Source: Eriocheir sinensis (taxonomy: Eukaryota > Arthropoda > Malacostraca > Decapoda > Varunidae). From it: 64,000 nt of DNA. Both the position numbers and the translations under genes were made by a program. The notes beneath the pieces are model-generated. The model saw only the letters and a list, made by a program, of their open reading frames with translations, did not search any database and was not told where the DNA came from. Positions 1 through 12,802 of the stretch are shown here, piece after piece (the first letter of the stretch is position 1; the number at the start of each line of letters is the position of its first letter). The stretch covers positions 536,001 through 600,000 of the forward strand of contig NW_026111206.1 of NCBI RefSeq assembly GCF_024679095.1, written 5' to 3'.

Positions 1-1975
1 TATTTACATTATTTCAAGTGTATTTTGTATATATATTTCTATAGAAATCTACGTTATTTTATGTGTATTCGTATATATATTTTGAAACAAATTTACATTG
101 TTTCATGTGTATTTTGCATATTTTTTCAATCCAAATTTACCGTATTGTATGTGCATTTTGTATATTAATTTTAATACAAATTTGATTAATCTATGTGTAT
201 TTTTGTATATGTATTTTTATAAAAATATGCTTTATTTTATGGGTATTTTGCGTCTTTATTTTCATACAAATTTACATTATTTTATTGATATTCTGTGTAT
301 TTATTTTGATATGATTTTACATTATTCTATGTGTATTTTGTATATATATTTTATATAAAATGTATTTGTTTTCATTTCATACAAATCTACATTATTTTAT
401 GTGTTTTTTGTACATGTATTTAAATACAAATTTAACTAGTTATATGTGTATTTTGTATATCTATTTTGTATGTATATTTTCATAGAAATTTACTCTATTT
501 TATGAGTATTCGTATATATATTTTGATACAAATTTACATTATTGATGTGTATTTTGCATATCTATTTCAATACAAATTTACTTTATTGTACGTGCATTTT
601 GTATATTTATTTTATTACAAATTTAATTATTTTATATGTATTTTTGTATATATATTTTTATGCAAATATGCGTTATTATATGGATATTTTGCATCTTTAT
701 TTTCATACAAATTTACATTATTTTATTGATATTCACTTTATTTATTTTGATTCGATTTAACATTATTCTATGTGTATTTTGTATATATTTTTTTTATACA
801 TATTTACATTATTTAATGTTCATTTTGTATATATATTTTATCCAAATTTACATTATTTTATGTGTATTTGTTTATATATTTTCATACAAATTTACACTAT
901 TTTATGTGTTTTTTGTATATATATTTTCCTACGTATTTAAATTATTTTATGTGTATTTTGTATATACATTTTCATAAAAAAATTACGTTATTTTATTGTG
1001 TGTATAAGTATATATTTTGATACAAATTTTATACAAATTCATGTTATTTAATGTGTATTGGTATATATATTTTCATACACATTTATATTATTTTATGTTT
1101 ATTTTGTATATTTATTTCATTCAATTTTAGATTATTTCATAGGTATTTTGTATACATATTTTTATACTCATTTACTTTATCTAATGTGTGTTTTGTATAC
1201 ATATTTTTATGCAAATTTATTTTACGTTCATTTTTGTACATATATTTTTATAGAAATTTGCGTTATTTTATGTATATAGTTTTATATAAATTTACGTTAT
1301 TTTATGTGCATTTTGTATATTTATATTTATACAAATACACATTCTTTTATTGGTATATTGTTTATTTACATTTATACGAATTTACATTATTTTATGTGTA
1401 TTTTGTATACATTTTTTTATACGTATTTACTTAATTTTATGTGTATTTTGTATATGTATTTTTATAGAAATCTACGTTATTTTATGTGTATTCGTATATA
1501 TATTTTGAAACAAATTTACATTATTTTATATGTATTTTGCATATCTATTTCAATACAAATTTACATTATTGTATGTGCATTTTGTATATTTATTTTAATA
1601 CAAATTCAAATATTTTATGTGTATTTTGGTATCAATAATAAAAAAAAATGGGTTATTTTATAGGTATTTTGCATCTTAATTTTCATACAAATTTACATTA
1701 TTTTATTAATATTCTGTGTATATATTTTGATACGATTTTACATTATTCTATTTGTGTTTTGTATATATTATTTGATACATATTTACATTATTTAATGTGT
1801 ATTTTGTATATATATTTCATACAAATTTACGTTATTATATGTGTATTTGTTTATATATTTTCTTTCAAATTTACATTATTTTATTTGTATTTTGTATATG
1901 TATTTCAATACAAATTAACCGAATTTTATGTGTATTTTGTATATTTCTTTTCATACAAATTTAAATTAAATTAAT
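1..1975 (+). repeat. Satellite segment, T-rich monomer strand on +
   Basis: About 44 monomers. A shortened monomer at about 1017-1048 reads ATACAAATTTTATACAAATT. A run of nine A residues lies at 1640-1648, just before a GGGTTATTTTATAGG variant. From about 340 to the end this segment is the reverse-complement partner of 21.5-23.2 kb, apart from several monomers missing near 1100-1130. It ends in TTAAATTAAATTAATATATA, where orientation flips. Confidence 0.88.
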
Positions 1976-2452
1976 ATATATTTGAACGAAAATAAATTTA
2001 CAAAATACACATAACATAACTAAAATTTGTATTAAAATATATACAAAAATACATAGAAATAAGTTGAGTTTGTATGAAAATAGATATATAAAATACACAA
2101 AATTATTTAAATTTCTTTTGAAATGTATATACAAAATACCCATGAAATATTGTAAATTTGTGTCAAAATATATAAACAAATACACATAAAATAACGTAAA
2201 TTTGAATGAAAAATATATACAAAATACACATAGAATAATGTCAATTCGTATCAAAATGAATGAGCAGAATATCAATAAAATAATGTAAATTTGTATGAAA
2301 ATAAAGATGCAAAATACCCAAAAAATATAGCATATGTTTAAAAAAATACAGATACAAAAATACACATCGAATAATTAAATTTGTATTAAAAATAATATAC
2401 AAAATGCGTATATAATAAGGTAAATTTGTATTGAAAAAATATGCAACATACA
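1976..2452 (-). repeat. Satellite segment, monomer strand on -
   Basis: A short inverted block of about 10-11 monomers. It ends at a junction reading ATGCAACATACACGTTTACT, which recurs at about 51371 and about 60298. Confidence 0.85.
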
Positions 2453-3440
2453 CGTTTACTCATACAAATTTATATTATTTTATTGGTATTTTGTTTATTT
2501 ATTTTGATACGAATTACATGATTATATGTGTATTTTCTACATATTTTTTTATACGTATTTACATTATTTAATGTGTATTTTGTTTATATATTTTCATACA
2601 AATTTACGTTATTATATGTGTATTTGTTTAAATATTTTGATACAAATTTACTTTATTTCATGTATTTTGTATATATATTTCAATTCAAATTTAGCTTATT
2701 TTGAGTGTATTTTGTATATATTTTCATACAAATTTAATTACTTCTGTGTATTTTTGTATATAGTTTTATATAAATTTACGTTATTTTATGTGTATTTTGT
2801 ATATTTATATTTATACAAATACACATTCTTTTATTGGTATTTTGTTTATTTATTTTGATACGAATTTACATTATTTTATGTGTATTTTGTATACATTTTT
2901 TTATACGTATTTTTTTAATTTTATGTGTATTTTGTATATATATTTTTATAGAAATCTACGTTATTTTATGTGTATTCGAATATATTTTTTGAAACAAATT
3001 TACATTGTTTTATATGTATTTTGCATATCTATTTCAATACAAATTTACCTTATTGTATGTGTTTTTTGTATATTTATTTTAATACAAATTTAATTTTTTG
3101 ATATGTATTTTTGTATATATATTTTTATAAATAAAAAAAATGCGTTATTTTATGGGTATTTTGCCTCTTTATTTTCATACAAATTTCCATTATTTTATTA
3201 ATATTCTGTGTATTTATTTTGATATGATTTTACAATATTCTATTTGTGTTTTGTACATATTTTTTTATACAAATTTACGTTATTTTAAGTGTATTTATTT
3301 ATGTATTTTCATTCAAATTTACATTATTTTATGTGTATTTTGTGTATGTATTTCAATACAAATTTACCTAATTTTATGTGTATTTTGTATATTTATTTTC
3401 ATACAAATTTAAAATATTTTTGTGTATTTTTGTATATAGT
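2453..3440 (+). repeat. Satellite segment, monomer strand on +
   Basis: About 22 monomers. The run from about 2660 onward, including a variant with CAATTCAAATTTAGCTTATT, matches the same series at about 9820, 51600 and 60530. An A-rich ATAAATAAAAAAAATG spacer (3127-3142) precedes the GGGTATTTTGCCTC variant. The right end flips inside the monomer's TTTGTAT/ATACAAA dyad. Confidence 0.87.
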
Positions 3441-4428
3441 TGTATAAAAATATATATACAAAATACACATTAAATACTGTAAATTCGCGTCAAAATAAAT
3501 AAACAAAATATCAATAAAAGAATGTGTATTTGTATGAAAATAGATATACAAAATACACATAAAACAACCTAAATTTGTATCAAACTATATACAAAAATAC
3601 ACAAAAATATTTTAAATTTGTATGAAAATAAATATACAAAATACACATAAAATTAGCTAAATTTGTATTGAAATACATATACAAAATACACATAAAATAA
3701 TGTAAATTTGAATGAAAATACATAAATAAATACACTTAAAATAACGTAAATTTGTATAAAAAAAAATGTACAAAACACAAATAGAATATTGTAAAATCGT
3801 ATCAAAATAAATACACAGAATATTAATAAAATAATGGAAATTTGTATGAAAATAAAGAGGCAAAATACCCATAAAATAACGCTTTTTTTTTTAAATATAT
3901 ATACCAAAGTACACATAGAAAAATTAGATTTGTATTAAAATAAATATATAAAAAACACATACAATCATATATCATAGATATGCAAAATACATATAAAACA
4001 ATGTAAATTTGTTTCAAAATATATATACGAATACACATAAAATAACGTAAATTTCTATAAAAATATATATACAAAATACATATAAAATGAAGTAAATACG
4101 TATAAAAAAATGTATACAAAATACACATAAAATAAGGTAAATTCGTATCAAAATAAATAAAAAAATACCAATAAAAGAATGTGTATTTGTATAAATATAA
4201 ATATACAAAATACGCATAAAATAACGTAAATTTATATAAAACTATATACAGAAATACACAGAAGTATTTTAATTTGTATGAAAATAGATATACAAAATAA
4301 GGTAAATTCGTTTCAAATTCAATAAACAAAATTCAGATAAAAGAACATATATTTGTAGAAAAAATAAATATACAAAATAAACATAAAATAACGAAAATTT
4401 GTATGAAAATATATATACAAAATACACA
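3441..4428 (-). repeat. Satellite segment, monomer strand on -
   Basis: About 22 monomers in the reverse direction. The end of the block (about 4260-4428) carries the AAATTCGTTTCAAATTCAAT variant, which also precedes the junctions at 24.23, 57.49 and 63.42 kb. A T-run, CGCTTTTTTTTTTAAA, occupies 3882-3897. Confidence 0.86.
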
Positions 4429-4442
4429 TGTTTTTTGTATAT
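4413..4442. other. Palindromic inversion junction (copy 1)
   Basis: The - to + switch is a near-perfect inverted repeat. The left arm is ATATACAAAATAC (4413-4425), the spacer is ACAT, and the right arm (4430-4442) is its reverse complement with one mismatch (T for A at its third base). The same structure occurs at 24218, 57472 and 63410. Confidence 0.85.
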
Positions 4443-4870
4443 CTATTTTCACACAAATTTAATTACTTTTGTGTATTTTTGCATATAGTTTAATATAAAT
4501 CTACGTTATTTTATTTGTATTTTGTATATTTATATTTATACAATACACATTCTTTTATTAGTATTTTGTTTATTTATTTTGATACGAGTTTACATTATTT
4601 TATGTGTATTTTGTATACCTTTTTTTATACGTATTTATTTCACTTTATGTGTATTTTGTATATTTATTTTCATAGAAATCTACGTTATTTTATGTGTATT
4701 CGTATATATATTTTGAAAAAAATTTACATGGGTTTATATGTATTTTGCATATCTATTTCAATACAAATTTACCTTATTGTATGTGCATTTTGTATATCTA
4801 TTTTAATACAAATTCAAATATTTTATGTGTGTCTTGGTATATATATTTTTAAAAAAAATGCGTTATTTTA

Positions 4871-5581
4871 TTGGTATTTTGCATCTTAATTTTCATACAA
4901 ATTTACATTATTTTATTAATATTCTGTGTATTTATTTTGATACGATTTTATATTATTCTATTTGTGTTTTGTATATATTTTTTTATACATATTTACATTA
5001 TTTAATGTGTATTTTTTATATATATTTTATACAAATTTACGTTATTTTAAGTGTATTTGTTTATATATTTCATTCAAATTTACATTATTTTATGTGTATT
5101 TAGTAAATGTATTTCAATACAAATTTACCTAATTTTATGTCTATTTTGTATATTTATTTTCATACAAATTAAAATTATTTTTTTGTATTTTTGTATATAG
5201 TTTTATACAAATTTAGGTGATTTTATGTGTATATTGTATATCTATTTTCATACAAATACACATTCTTTTATTGATATTTTGTTTATTTATTTTGACGCGA
5301 ATTTACATTATTTAATGTGTTTTTTATATATATATTTTTATACGTGTTTACATCATTTGATGTGTATTTTGTATATATATTTCTATAGAAATCTACGTTG
5401 ATTTATGAGTATTCGTATATAGATTTTGAAATAAATTTACACTTTTATGTGTATTTTGCATATTTTTTCAACACAAATTTACCTTATTGTATATGCATTT
5501 TGTATATTAATTTTAATACAAATTTAATTATGCTATGTGTATTTTTGTATATGTATTTTTATAAAAATATGCTTTATTTTA
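4871..5581 (+). repeat. Near-complete higher-order repeat unit, about 16 monomers
   Basis: This is one of the clearest full passes of the higher-order unit, about 711 bp or 16 monomers averaging 44.4 bp. The order of diagnostic variants is: GGTATTTTGCATC; ATTCTGTGTATTTATTTTGA; TTTGTGTTTTGTAT; a TTTATACAAATTTACG type; AAGTGTATTTGTTT; one ending TTTACCTAATTTT; a plain type; one with GTATATAGTTTTATAC; ATACACATTCTTTTATTG; TTTTGACGCGAATTT; TATACGTGTTTACATCATT; CTATAGAAATCTACG; ATTCGTATATAGATTTTGAA; TTTTGCATATTTTTTCAA; GCATTTTGTATATTAATTTT; and one ending ATAAAAATATGC. The next unit starts at about 5582. A similar full pass spans about 58657-59386 (about 730 bp). Other passes in the window are shorter because blocks of monomers are missing. 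Confidence 0.8.
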
Positions 5582-6179
5582 TGGGTATTTTGCATTTTTA
5601 TTTTCATACAAATTTACATTATTTTATTTATATTCTGTTTATTTTTTTTTTTTACAATTTTACATTATTCTATGTGTATTTTGTATATCTATTTTTATAC
5701 GTATTTACTTAATTTTATGTGTATTTTGTATATATATTTTTATAGAAATCTACGTTATTTTATGTGTATTCGTATATATATTTTGAAACAAATTTACATT
5801 GTTTTATATGTATTTTTGCATATCTCTTTCAATACAAGTTTACCTTATTGTACGTGCATTTTGTATATTTATTTCAATACAAATTTAAATATTTTATGTG
5901 TATTTTGGTATATATATTTTTATTAGAAATGCGCTATTTGATGGGAATTTTGCATCTTTATTTTCATACAAATTTACATTATTTTATTAATATTCGGTGT
6001 ATTTATTTTGATACGATTTCACATTATTCTATTTGTTTTTTGTATATATATTTTTTATACATATTTACACTATTTAATGTGTATCTTGCATATATATTTC
6101 ATACAAATTTATTATCTATTATTTATTTTCATACAAATACACATTCTTTTCATGATATTTTGTTTATTTGTTTTGACAC

Positions 6180-6308
<129 letters not shown>

Positions 6309-7140
6309 TTTAGGTGTTTACATATTTTCATGTGTATTTTATATATATATTTCTCTAGAAATCTACGTTATTTTATGTGTATTCGTATATATATTTTGAA
6401 ACAAATTTACTTAGTTTTATATGTATTTTTGAATATCTCTTTCAATACATATTTACCTTACTGTATATGCATTTTGTATATTTATTTCAATACAAATTTA
6501 AATATTTTATGTGTATTTTGGTAAATATATTTTTATAAAAAATGCGCTATTTTATGGGAACTTTGCATCTTTCTTTTCATACAAATTTACATTATTTTAT
6601 TGATATTCTGTGTATTTATATTGATAGGATTTTACATTATTCTATTTCTTTTTTGTATATATTTTTTTATACATATTTACATTATTTAATGTGTATTTTG
6701 AATATATATTTCATAGAAATTTACGTTATTATATGTGTATTGCATATATATTTTATACAAATTTACGCTATTTTAAGTGTATTTGTTTATATATTTTCAT
6801 TCAAATTTACATTATTTTATGTGTATTTTGTATATGTATTTCAAAACAAATTTACCTAATTTTATATGTATTTTGTATATTTTTTTTCATACAAATTTTA
6901 AATATTTTTTTGTATTTTTGTATATAGTTTTATACAAATCTAGGTTATTTTATGTACGCATTTACATTATTTAATGTGTGTTTTGTATATAAATTTTTGT
7001 GCAAATTTACTTTATTTTATGTCCATTTTTCTACATATATTTTTTTAGAAATTTGCGTTATTTTATGTGTATTTGTATATGTTTTCTCATACAAATTTAC
7101 ATTATTTTATTGCTATTTTCTTTATTTATTTTGATACGAA

Positions 7141-9806
7141 TGAAAATAGATATACAAAATATACATAAAATAAACTAAATTTGTATTGAAATATATATAC
7201 AAAATACATAAAATAATGTAAATTTGTATCAAAATATTTTAACAAATGCGCATAAAATAACGTAAATTTGTTTTAAAATATACAAAATACACATTAAATA
7301 ATGTAAATATGTATAAAAAAATATATACAAAACACAAATAGAATAATGTAAAATCGAATCAAAATAAATACACAGAATATTAATAAAACAATGTAAATTT
7401 GTATGAAAATAAAGATGCAAAATACCCATTAAATAACGCTTTTTTTATAAAGATATATATACCAAAATACACTTGAAAAAATTAATTTGTATTAAAATAA
7501 ATATACAAAATACACATACAATAAGGTAAATCTATATTGAAATAGATATGCAAAATACATATAAAACAATGTAAATTTGTTTCAAAATATAAATACGAAT
7601 ACACATAAAATAACGTAGATTTGTATAAAAATATATATACAAAATACACATAAAATGAAGTAAATACGTATAAGAAAATGTATACAAAACACACATAAAA
7701 TAATGTAAATTCGTATCAAAATAAATAAACAAAATACCAATAAAAGAATGTGTATTTGTATAAATATAAATATACAAAATACACATAAAATAACGTAAAT
7801 TTGTATAAAACTATATACAAAAATACACAGAAGTAATTAAACTCGTATGAAAATAGATATACAAAATACAGATAAAATAAGCTCAGTTTGAATTGAAATG
7901 TATATACAAAATAAATAAAATAATATAAATTTGTATCAAAATATTGATAAAAATACATATAATAACGTAAATTTGTTTAAAAATATATAAACAAAATACA
8001 CATTAAGTAATGTAAATACGTATAAAAAATATGTACAAAATACACATATAATCATGTAACTCGTATCAAACTAAATAAACAAAATATCAATAAAATAATG
8101 TTAATTTGTATGAGAAAACATATACAAATACATATAAAATAACGCTAATTTCTATAAAAATATATGTCCAAAAATGAACGTAAAATAAAGTAACTTTGGA
8201 TAAAAATATATATACAAAACACACATTAAATAATGTAAATGCGTACATAAAATAACCTAAATTTGTATAAAATTATATACAAAAATACACAAAAATAATT
8301 TAAATTTGTATGAAAAGAAATATACAAAATACACATAAAATTATGTTAATTTGTAGTGAAATACATATACAAAATACACATAAAATAATGTAAATCTGAA
8401 AGAAAATATATAAACAAATACACATATAATAACGTAAATTTGTATGAAATATATATTCAAAATACACATTAAATAATGTAAATATGTATAAAAAAATATA
8501 TACAAAACACAAATAGAATAATGTTAAATCGTATCAAAATATATACACAGAATATTAATAAAATAATGTAAATTTGTATGAAAATTAAGATGCAAAATAC
8601 CTATAAAATAACGCATTTTTTATAAAATTATTGATACCAAAATACACATAAAATATTTGAATTTGTATTAAAATAAATATACAAAATGCACATATAATAA
8701 GGTAAATTTGTATTGAAATAGATATGCAAAATACATATAAAATAATGTAAATTTGTTTCAAAATATATATACGAATACACATAAAATAACGTAGATTTCT
8801 ATAAAAATACATATACAAAATACACATAATATTAAGTAAATACGTATAAAAAAATGTATACAAAATACACATAAAATAATGTAAATTCGCATAAATGTAA
8901 ATAAACAATATACCAATAAAAGAATGTGTATTTGTATAAATATAAATATACAAAATGCACATAAAATAACGTAAATTTATATAAAACTATATACATAAAA
9001 TAAAGCAAATTTCTATAAAAATATATGTACAAAAATGAACATAAAATAAATTTGCATAAAAATATATATACAAAACACACATTAGATAATGTAAATGAGT
9101 ATAAAAATATGTATACAAAATACCTATGAAATAATCTAAATTCGTATCGAATTAAATTAAGAAAATACCAATAAAATAATGTAATTTTGGATGAAAATAT
9201 ATATACAAAATACACATAAAATAACCTAAATACAAATACAAATATACACATAAAATAACTCAAAATTGAATGAAATATATATACAAAATAAACATAAAAT
9301 AAAGTAACCTAAAGATAACCTAAGATAACGTAAATACAAATACAAAAATACACATTAAATAATTTAAAATTGAATGAAATAAATATACAAAATAAGCTTA
9401 AAATAAGGTAAATTTGTAATAAAATATATGTAAGAATACACATAAAATAATATAAATTTGTATGAAAATATGTATACAAATTCACATAAAATAACATGAA
9501 TTTGTATAAAATTTGTTTCAAAATATATACGAATACACACAATAAAATAACGTAAATTTTTATGAAAATGTATATATAAAATACACATAAAATGATTTAA
9601 ATACGTAGAAAAATATATATACAAAATACACATAAAATAATGTAAATTCGTAAAAAATTAAGTACACAAAATTCTAATAAAAGAATGTATATTTGTATGA
9701 AAATATATATACAAAAAACAAATAAAAAAACTAAAATTTGTATAAAAATATATACAAAAATACACAAAAATAATTTAAATTTGTTTGAAAATAGATATGC
9801 AAAATA
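7141..9806 (-). repeat. Satellite segment, monomer strand on -
   Basis: About 59 monomers. As far as about 9650 it pairs with 20.37-22.65 kb in the same orientation. A local extra run of about 40 bp at 9301-9340, with repeated ATAACCTAA words, is absent from the partner. The part at about 8.3-9.3 kb is also the reverse complement of 1.05-1.97 kb. The right end flips at the CAAAATA/TATTTTG inverted repeat (9800-9817). Confidence 0.88.
9301..9340 (-). repeat. Local expansion of ATAACCTAA-like words
   Basis: AGTAACCTAA, AGATAACCTAA and GATAACGTAA follow each other here. The matching place in the sister block near 22.42 kb goes straight to the ordinary AAGGTAAATTTGTAATGAAA sequence. This is a small slippage-type duplication private to this copy. 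Confidence 0.6.
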
Positions 9807-9817
9807 TGTGTATTTTG
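9800..9817. other. Inverted-repeat orientation junction
   Basis: The left arm is CAAAATA (9800-9806), the spacer is TGTG, and the right arm is TATTTTG (9811-9817). The monomer strand changes from - to + exactly here. Confidence 0.75.
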
Positions 9818-11050
9818 TATATATATTTCAATTCAAATTTAGCTTATTTTGTGTGTATTTTGTATATATTTTCATACAAATTTAATTACTTCTGTGTATT
9901 TTTGTATATAGTTTTATATAAATTTACGTTATTTTATGTGTATTTTGTATATTTATATTTATACAAATACACATTCTTTTATTGGTATTTTGTTTATTTA
10001 TTTTGATACGAATTTACATTATTTTATGTGTATTTTGTATACATTTTTTTATACGTATTTACTTCATTTTATGTGTATTTTGTATATATATTTTTATAGA
10101 AATCTACGTTATTTTATGTGTATTCGTATATATATTTTGAAACAAATTGACATTGTTTTATATGTATTTTGCATATCTATTTCAATACAAATTTCCCTTA
10201 TTGCATGTGTTTTTTGTATATTTATTTTAATACAAATTTAATTTTTTGATGTGTACTTTGGTATATATATTTTTTTATAAAAAAAAGCGTTATTTTATGG
10301 GTATTTTGCTTCTTTATTTTCATACAAATTTACATTATTTTATTAATATTCTGTGTATTTATTTTGATACGATTTTATATTATTCTATTTGTGTTTTGTA
10401 CATATTTTTTTATACAAATTTACGTTATTTTAAGTGTATTTGTTTATGTATTTTCATTCAAATTTACATTATTTTATGTGTATTTTGTGTATGTATTTCA
10501 ATACAAATTTACCTAAATTTATGTGTGTTTTGTATATTTATTTTCATACAAATTTAAAATATTTTTGTGTATTTTTGTATGTAGTTTGATACAAATTTAG
10601 GTTATTTTATGTGTATTTTGTATATCTATTTTCATACAAATACATATTCTTTTATTGATATTTTGTTTATTTATTTTGACGCGAATTTACATTATTTAAT
10701 GTGTATTTTGTATATATATTTTTATACGTATTTACATCATTTCATGTGTATTTTGTATAGTTTAAAAAAAAAAAATTATTTAATGTGTATTTTGTATATA
10801 TATATTTATACAAATACACATTCTTTTATTGGTATTTTGTTTATTTATTTTGATACTAATTTACATTATTTTATGTGTATTTTGTATACATTTTTTATAC
10901 GTATTTACATAATTTTATGTGTATTTTGTATATATATTTTTATAAAAATCTACCTTATTTCATGTGTATTCGTATATATATTTTGAAACAAATTTACATT
11001 GTTTATATGTATTTTGCATATCTATTTTTGTGTATTCTGTATTTATTTTT
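9807..11050 (+). repeat. Satellite segment, monomer strand on +
   Basis: About 28 monomers. It is closely parallel to about 51590-52530. At 10761-10775 it has a run of A residues inside GTATAGTTTAAAAA; the equivalent sites at about 51000 and about 59860 instead read GTTTTAAACAAATT and are followed by TA tracts. It ends at a junction containing TATTTTTGTGTATTCTGTAT. Confidence 0.87.
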
Positions 11051-11068
11051 GTTATACATAGAATAATG
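11025..11068. other. Recurrent + to - junction (TTTTTGTTATACATAG type)
   Basis: The fusion reads TGTGTATTCTGTATTTATTT followed by TTGTTATACATAGAATAATG. The same fusion is seen at about 56070-56112 in the same orientation and at about 25451-25495 in reverse. Confidence 0.8.
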
Positions 11069-12228
11069 TAAAATCGTATCAAAATAAGTACACAGAATAT
11101 CAACAAAATAATTTAAATTTGTATGAAAATAAAGATGCAAAATACCCATAAGATAAAGCATTTTTTTTTTAAATACATATACAAAAATACACATAGAATA
11201 ATTAAATTTTTATTAAAATTAATATACAAAATGCACACATACAATAAGGTAAATTTGTATTGAAAAAAACGCAAAATACAAATAAAACAGTGTAAATTTG
11301 TTTCAAAATATATATACGAATACACATAAAATAACGTAGATTTCTATAGAAATATATATACAAAATACACATGAAATTATGCAAATACGTATAAAAATAT
11401 ATATACAAAATACATATTAAGTAATGTAAATTCGTGTCAAAATAAATAAACAAAATATCATGTAAAGAATATGTATTTGTATGAAAATAAATAATAGATA
11501 ATAAATTTGTATGAAATATATATGCAAGATACACATTAAATAATGTAAATATGTATAAAAAAATATATACAAAAAACAAATAGAATAATGTAAAATCGTA
11601 TCAAAATAAATACACCGAATATTAATAAAATAATGTAAATTTGTATGAAAATAAAGATGCAAAATTCCCATCAAATAGCGCATTTCTTATAAAAATAAAT
11701 ATACCAAAATACACATAAAACATTTAAATTTGTATTGAAATAAATATACAAAATGCACATACAATAAGGTAAACTTCTATTGAAAGAGATATGCAAAAAT
11801 ACATATAAAACAATGTAAATTTGTTTCAAAATATATATACGAATACTCATAAAATAACGTAGATTTCTATAAAAATATATATACAAAATACACATAAAAT
11901 TAAGTAAATACGTATAAAAAAATGTAAACAAAATACACATAATAAAATGTAAATTCGAATCAAAATAAATAAACAAAATACCAATAAAAGAATGTGTATT
12001 TGTATAAATATAAATGTACAAAATACACATACAAAATAAACATAAAATAAGGTAAATTTGTAAAGAAATATATGTACAAAATACAAATAAAATAATGTAA
12101 ATTTATATGAAAATATATATACAAATTCACATAAAATTCCATGAATTTGTATAAAATTATATATTCAAAATAAATATTAAATAATGTAAATGCGTATAAA
12201 AATATATATACAAAGTACATATAAAATA
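11051..12228 (-). repeat. Satellite segment, monomer strand on -
   Basis: About 26 monomers. It carries the TAGATAATAAATTTGTATGA shortened variant near 11495, which is also present at about 48230 and about 31780 and, inverted, at about 6110 and about 19470. It ends within AAATAATACAAATTTAATTA. Confidence 0.86.
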
Positions 12229-12784
12229 ATACAAATTTAATTATTCTATGTGTATTTTTGTATATGTATTTTCATAAAAAAATGATTTATTTTATGAGTA
12301 TTTTGCATCTTTATTTTCATACAAATTTACATTATTTTATTGATATTCTGTGTATTTATTTTGATACGATTTTCCATTATTCTATGTATATTTTGTATAT
12401 ATATTTCATACAAATGAACGTTATTTTATGTGAATTTGTTTTCATTTCATACAAATTTACATTATTTTATGCGTATTTTGTACATGTATTTAAATGCAAA
12501 TTTAACTAATTATATGTGTATTATGTATATCTATTTTCATGCAAATCGAAATTAATTTTGTGTATTTTAGTATATATTTTTATTCAAATTTTCGTAATTT
12601 TATGTGTATTTTGTATATTTATTTTCCTACAAATATACGTTCTTTTATCGGAATTTTGTTTATTTATTTTGATACGAATTTTCATTATTTTAGGTGTATT
12701 TGATATATATATTTTTATACTTATTTACATAATTTTATATGTATTTTGGATATATATTTTCATAGAAATTTACTCTATATGTAT
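12229..12784 (+). repeat. Satellite segment, monomer strand on +
   Basis: About 12 monomers. The last part, from about 12560, includes the ACGTTCTTTTATCGG variant and is the reverse complement of the - block starting at 26573. Confidence 0.85.
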
Positions 12785-12802
12785 ATACAAAAAAACACAA
12801 AA
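12764..12802. other. Recurrent + to - junction (AGAGTAAATTTC type), reverse copy
   Basis: Reads GAAATTTACTCTATATGTAT and continues into ATACAAAAAAACAC. The reverse complement of this fusion appears at about 53149-53188 and, with small changes, at about 26550-26588. Confidence 0.82.

Noticed and set aside
1640..1648. A-runs near 1640, 3130, 10765 and 24181 as retrotransposon poly-A tails
   Set aside because: They sit within a monomer type that ends in ATAAAAAATGC and are local length changes; no retroelement body precedes them.
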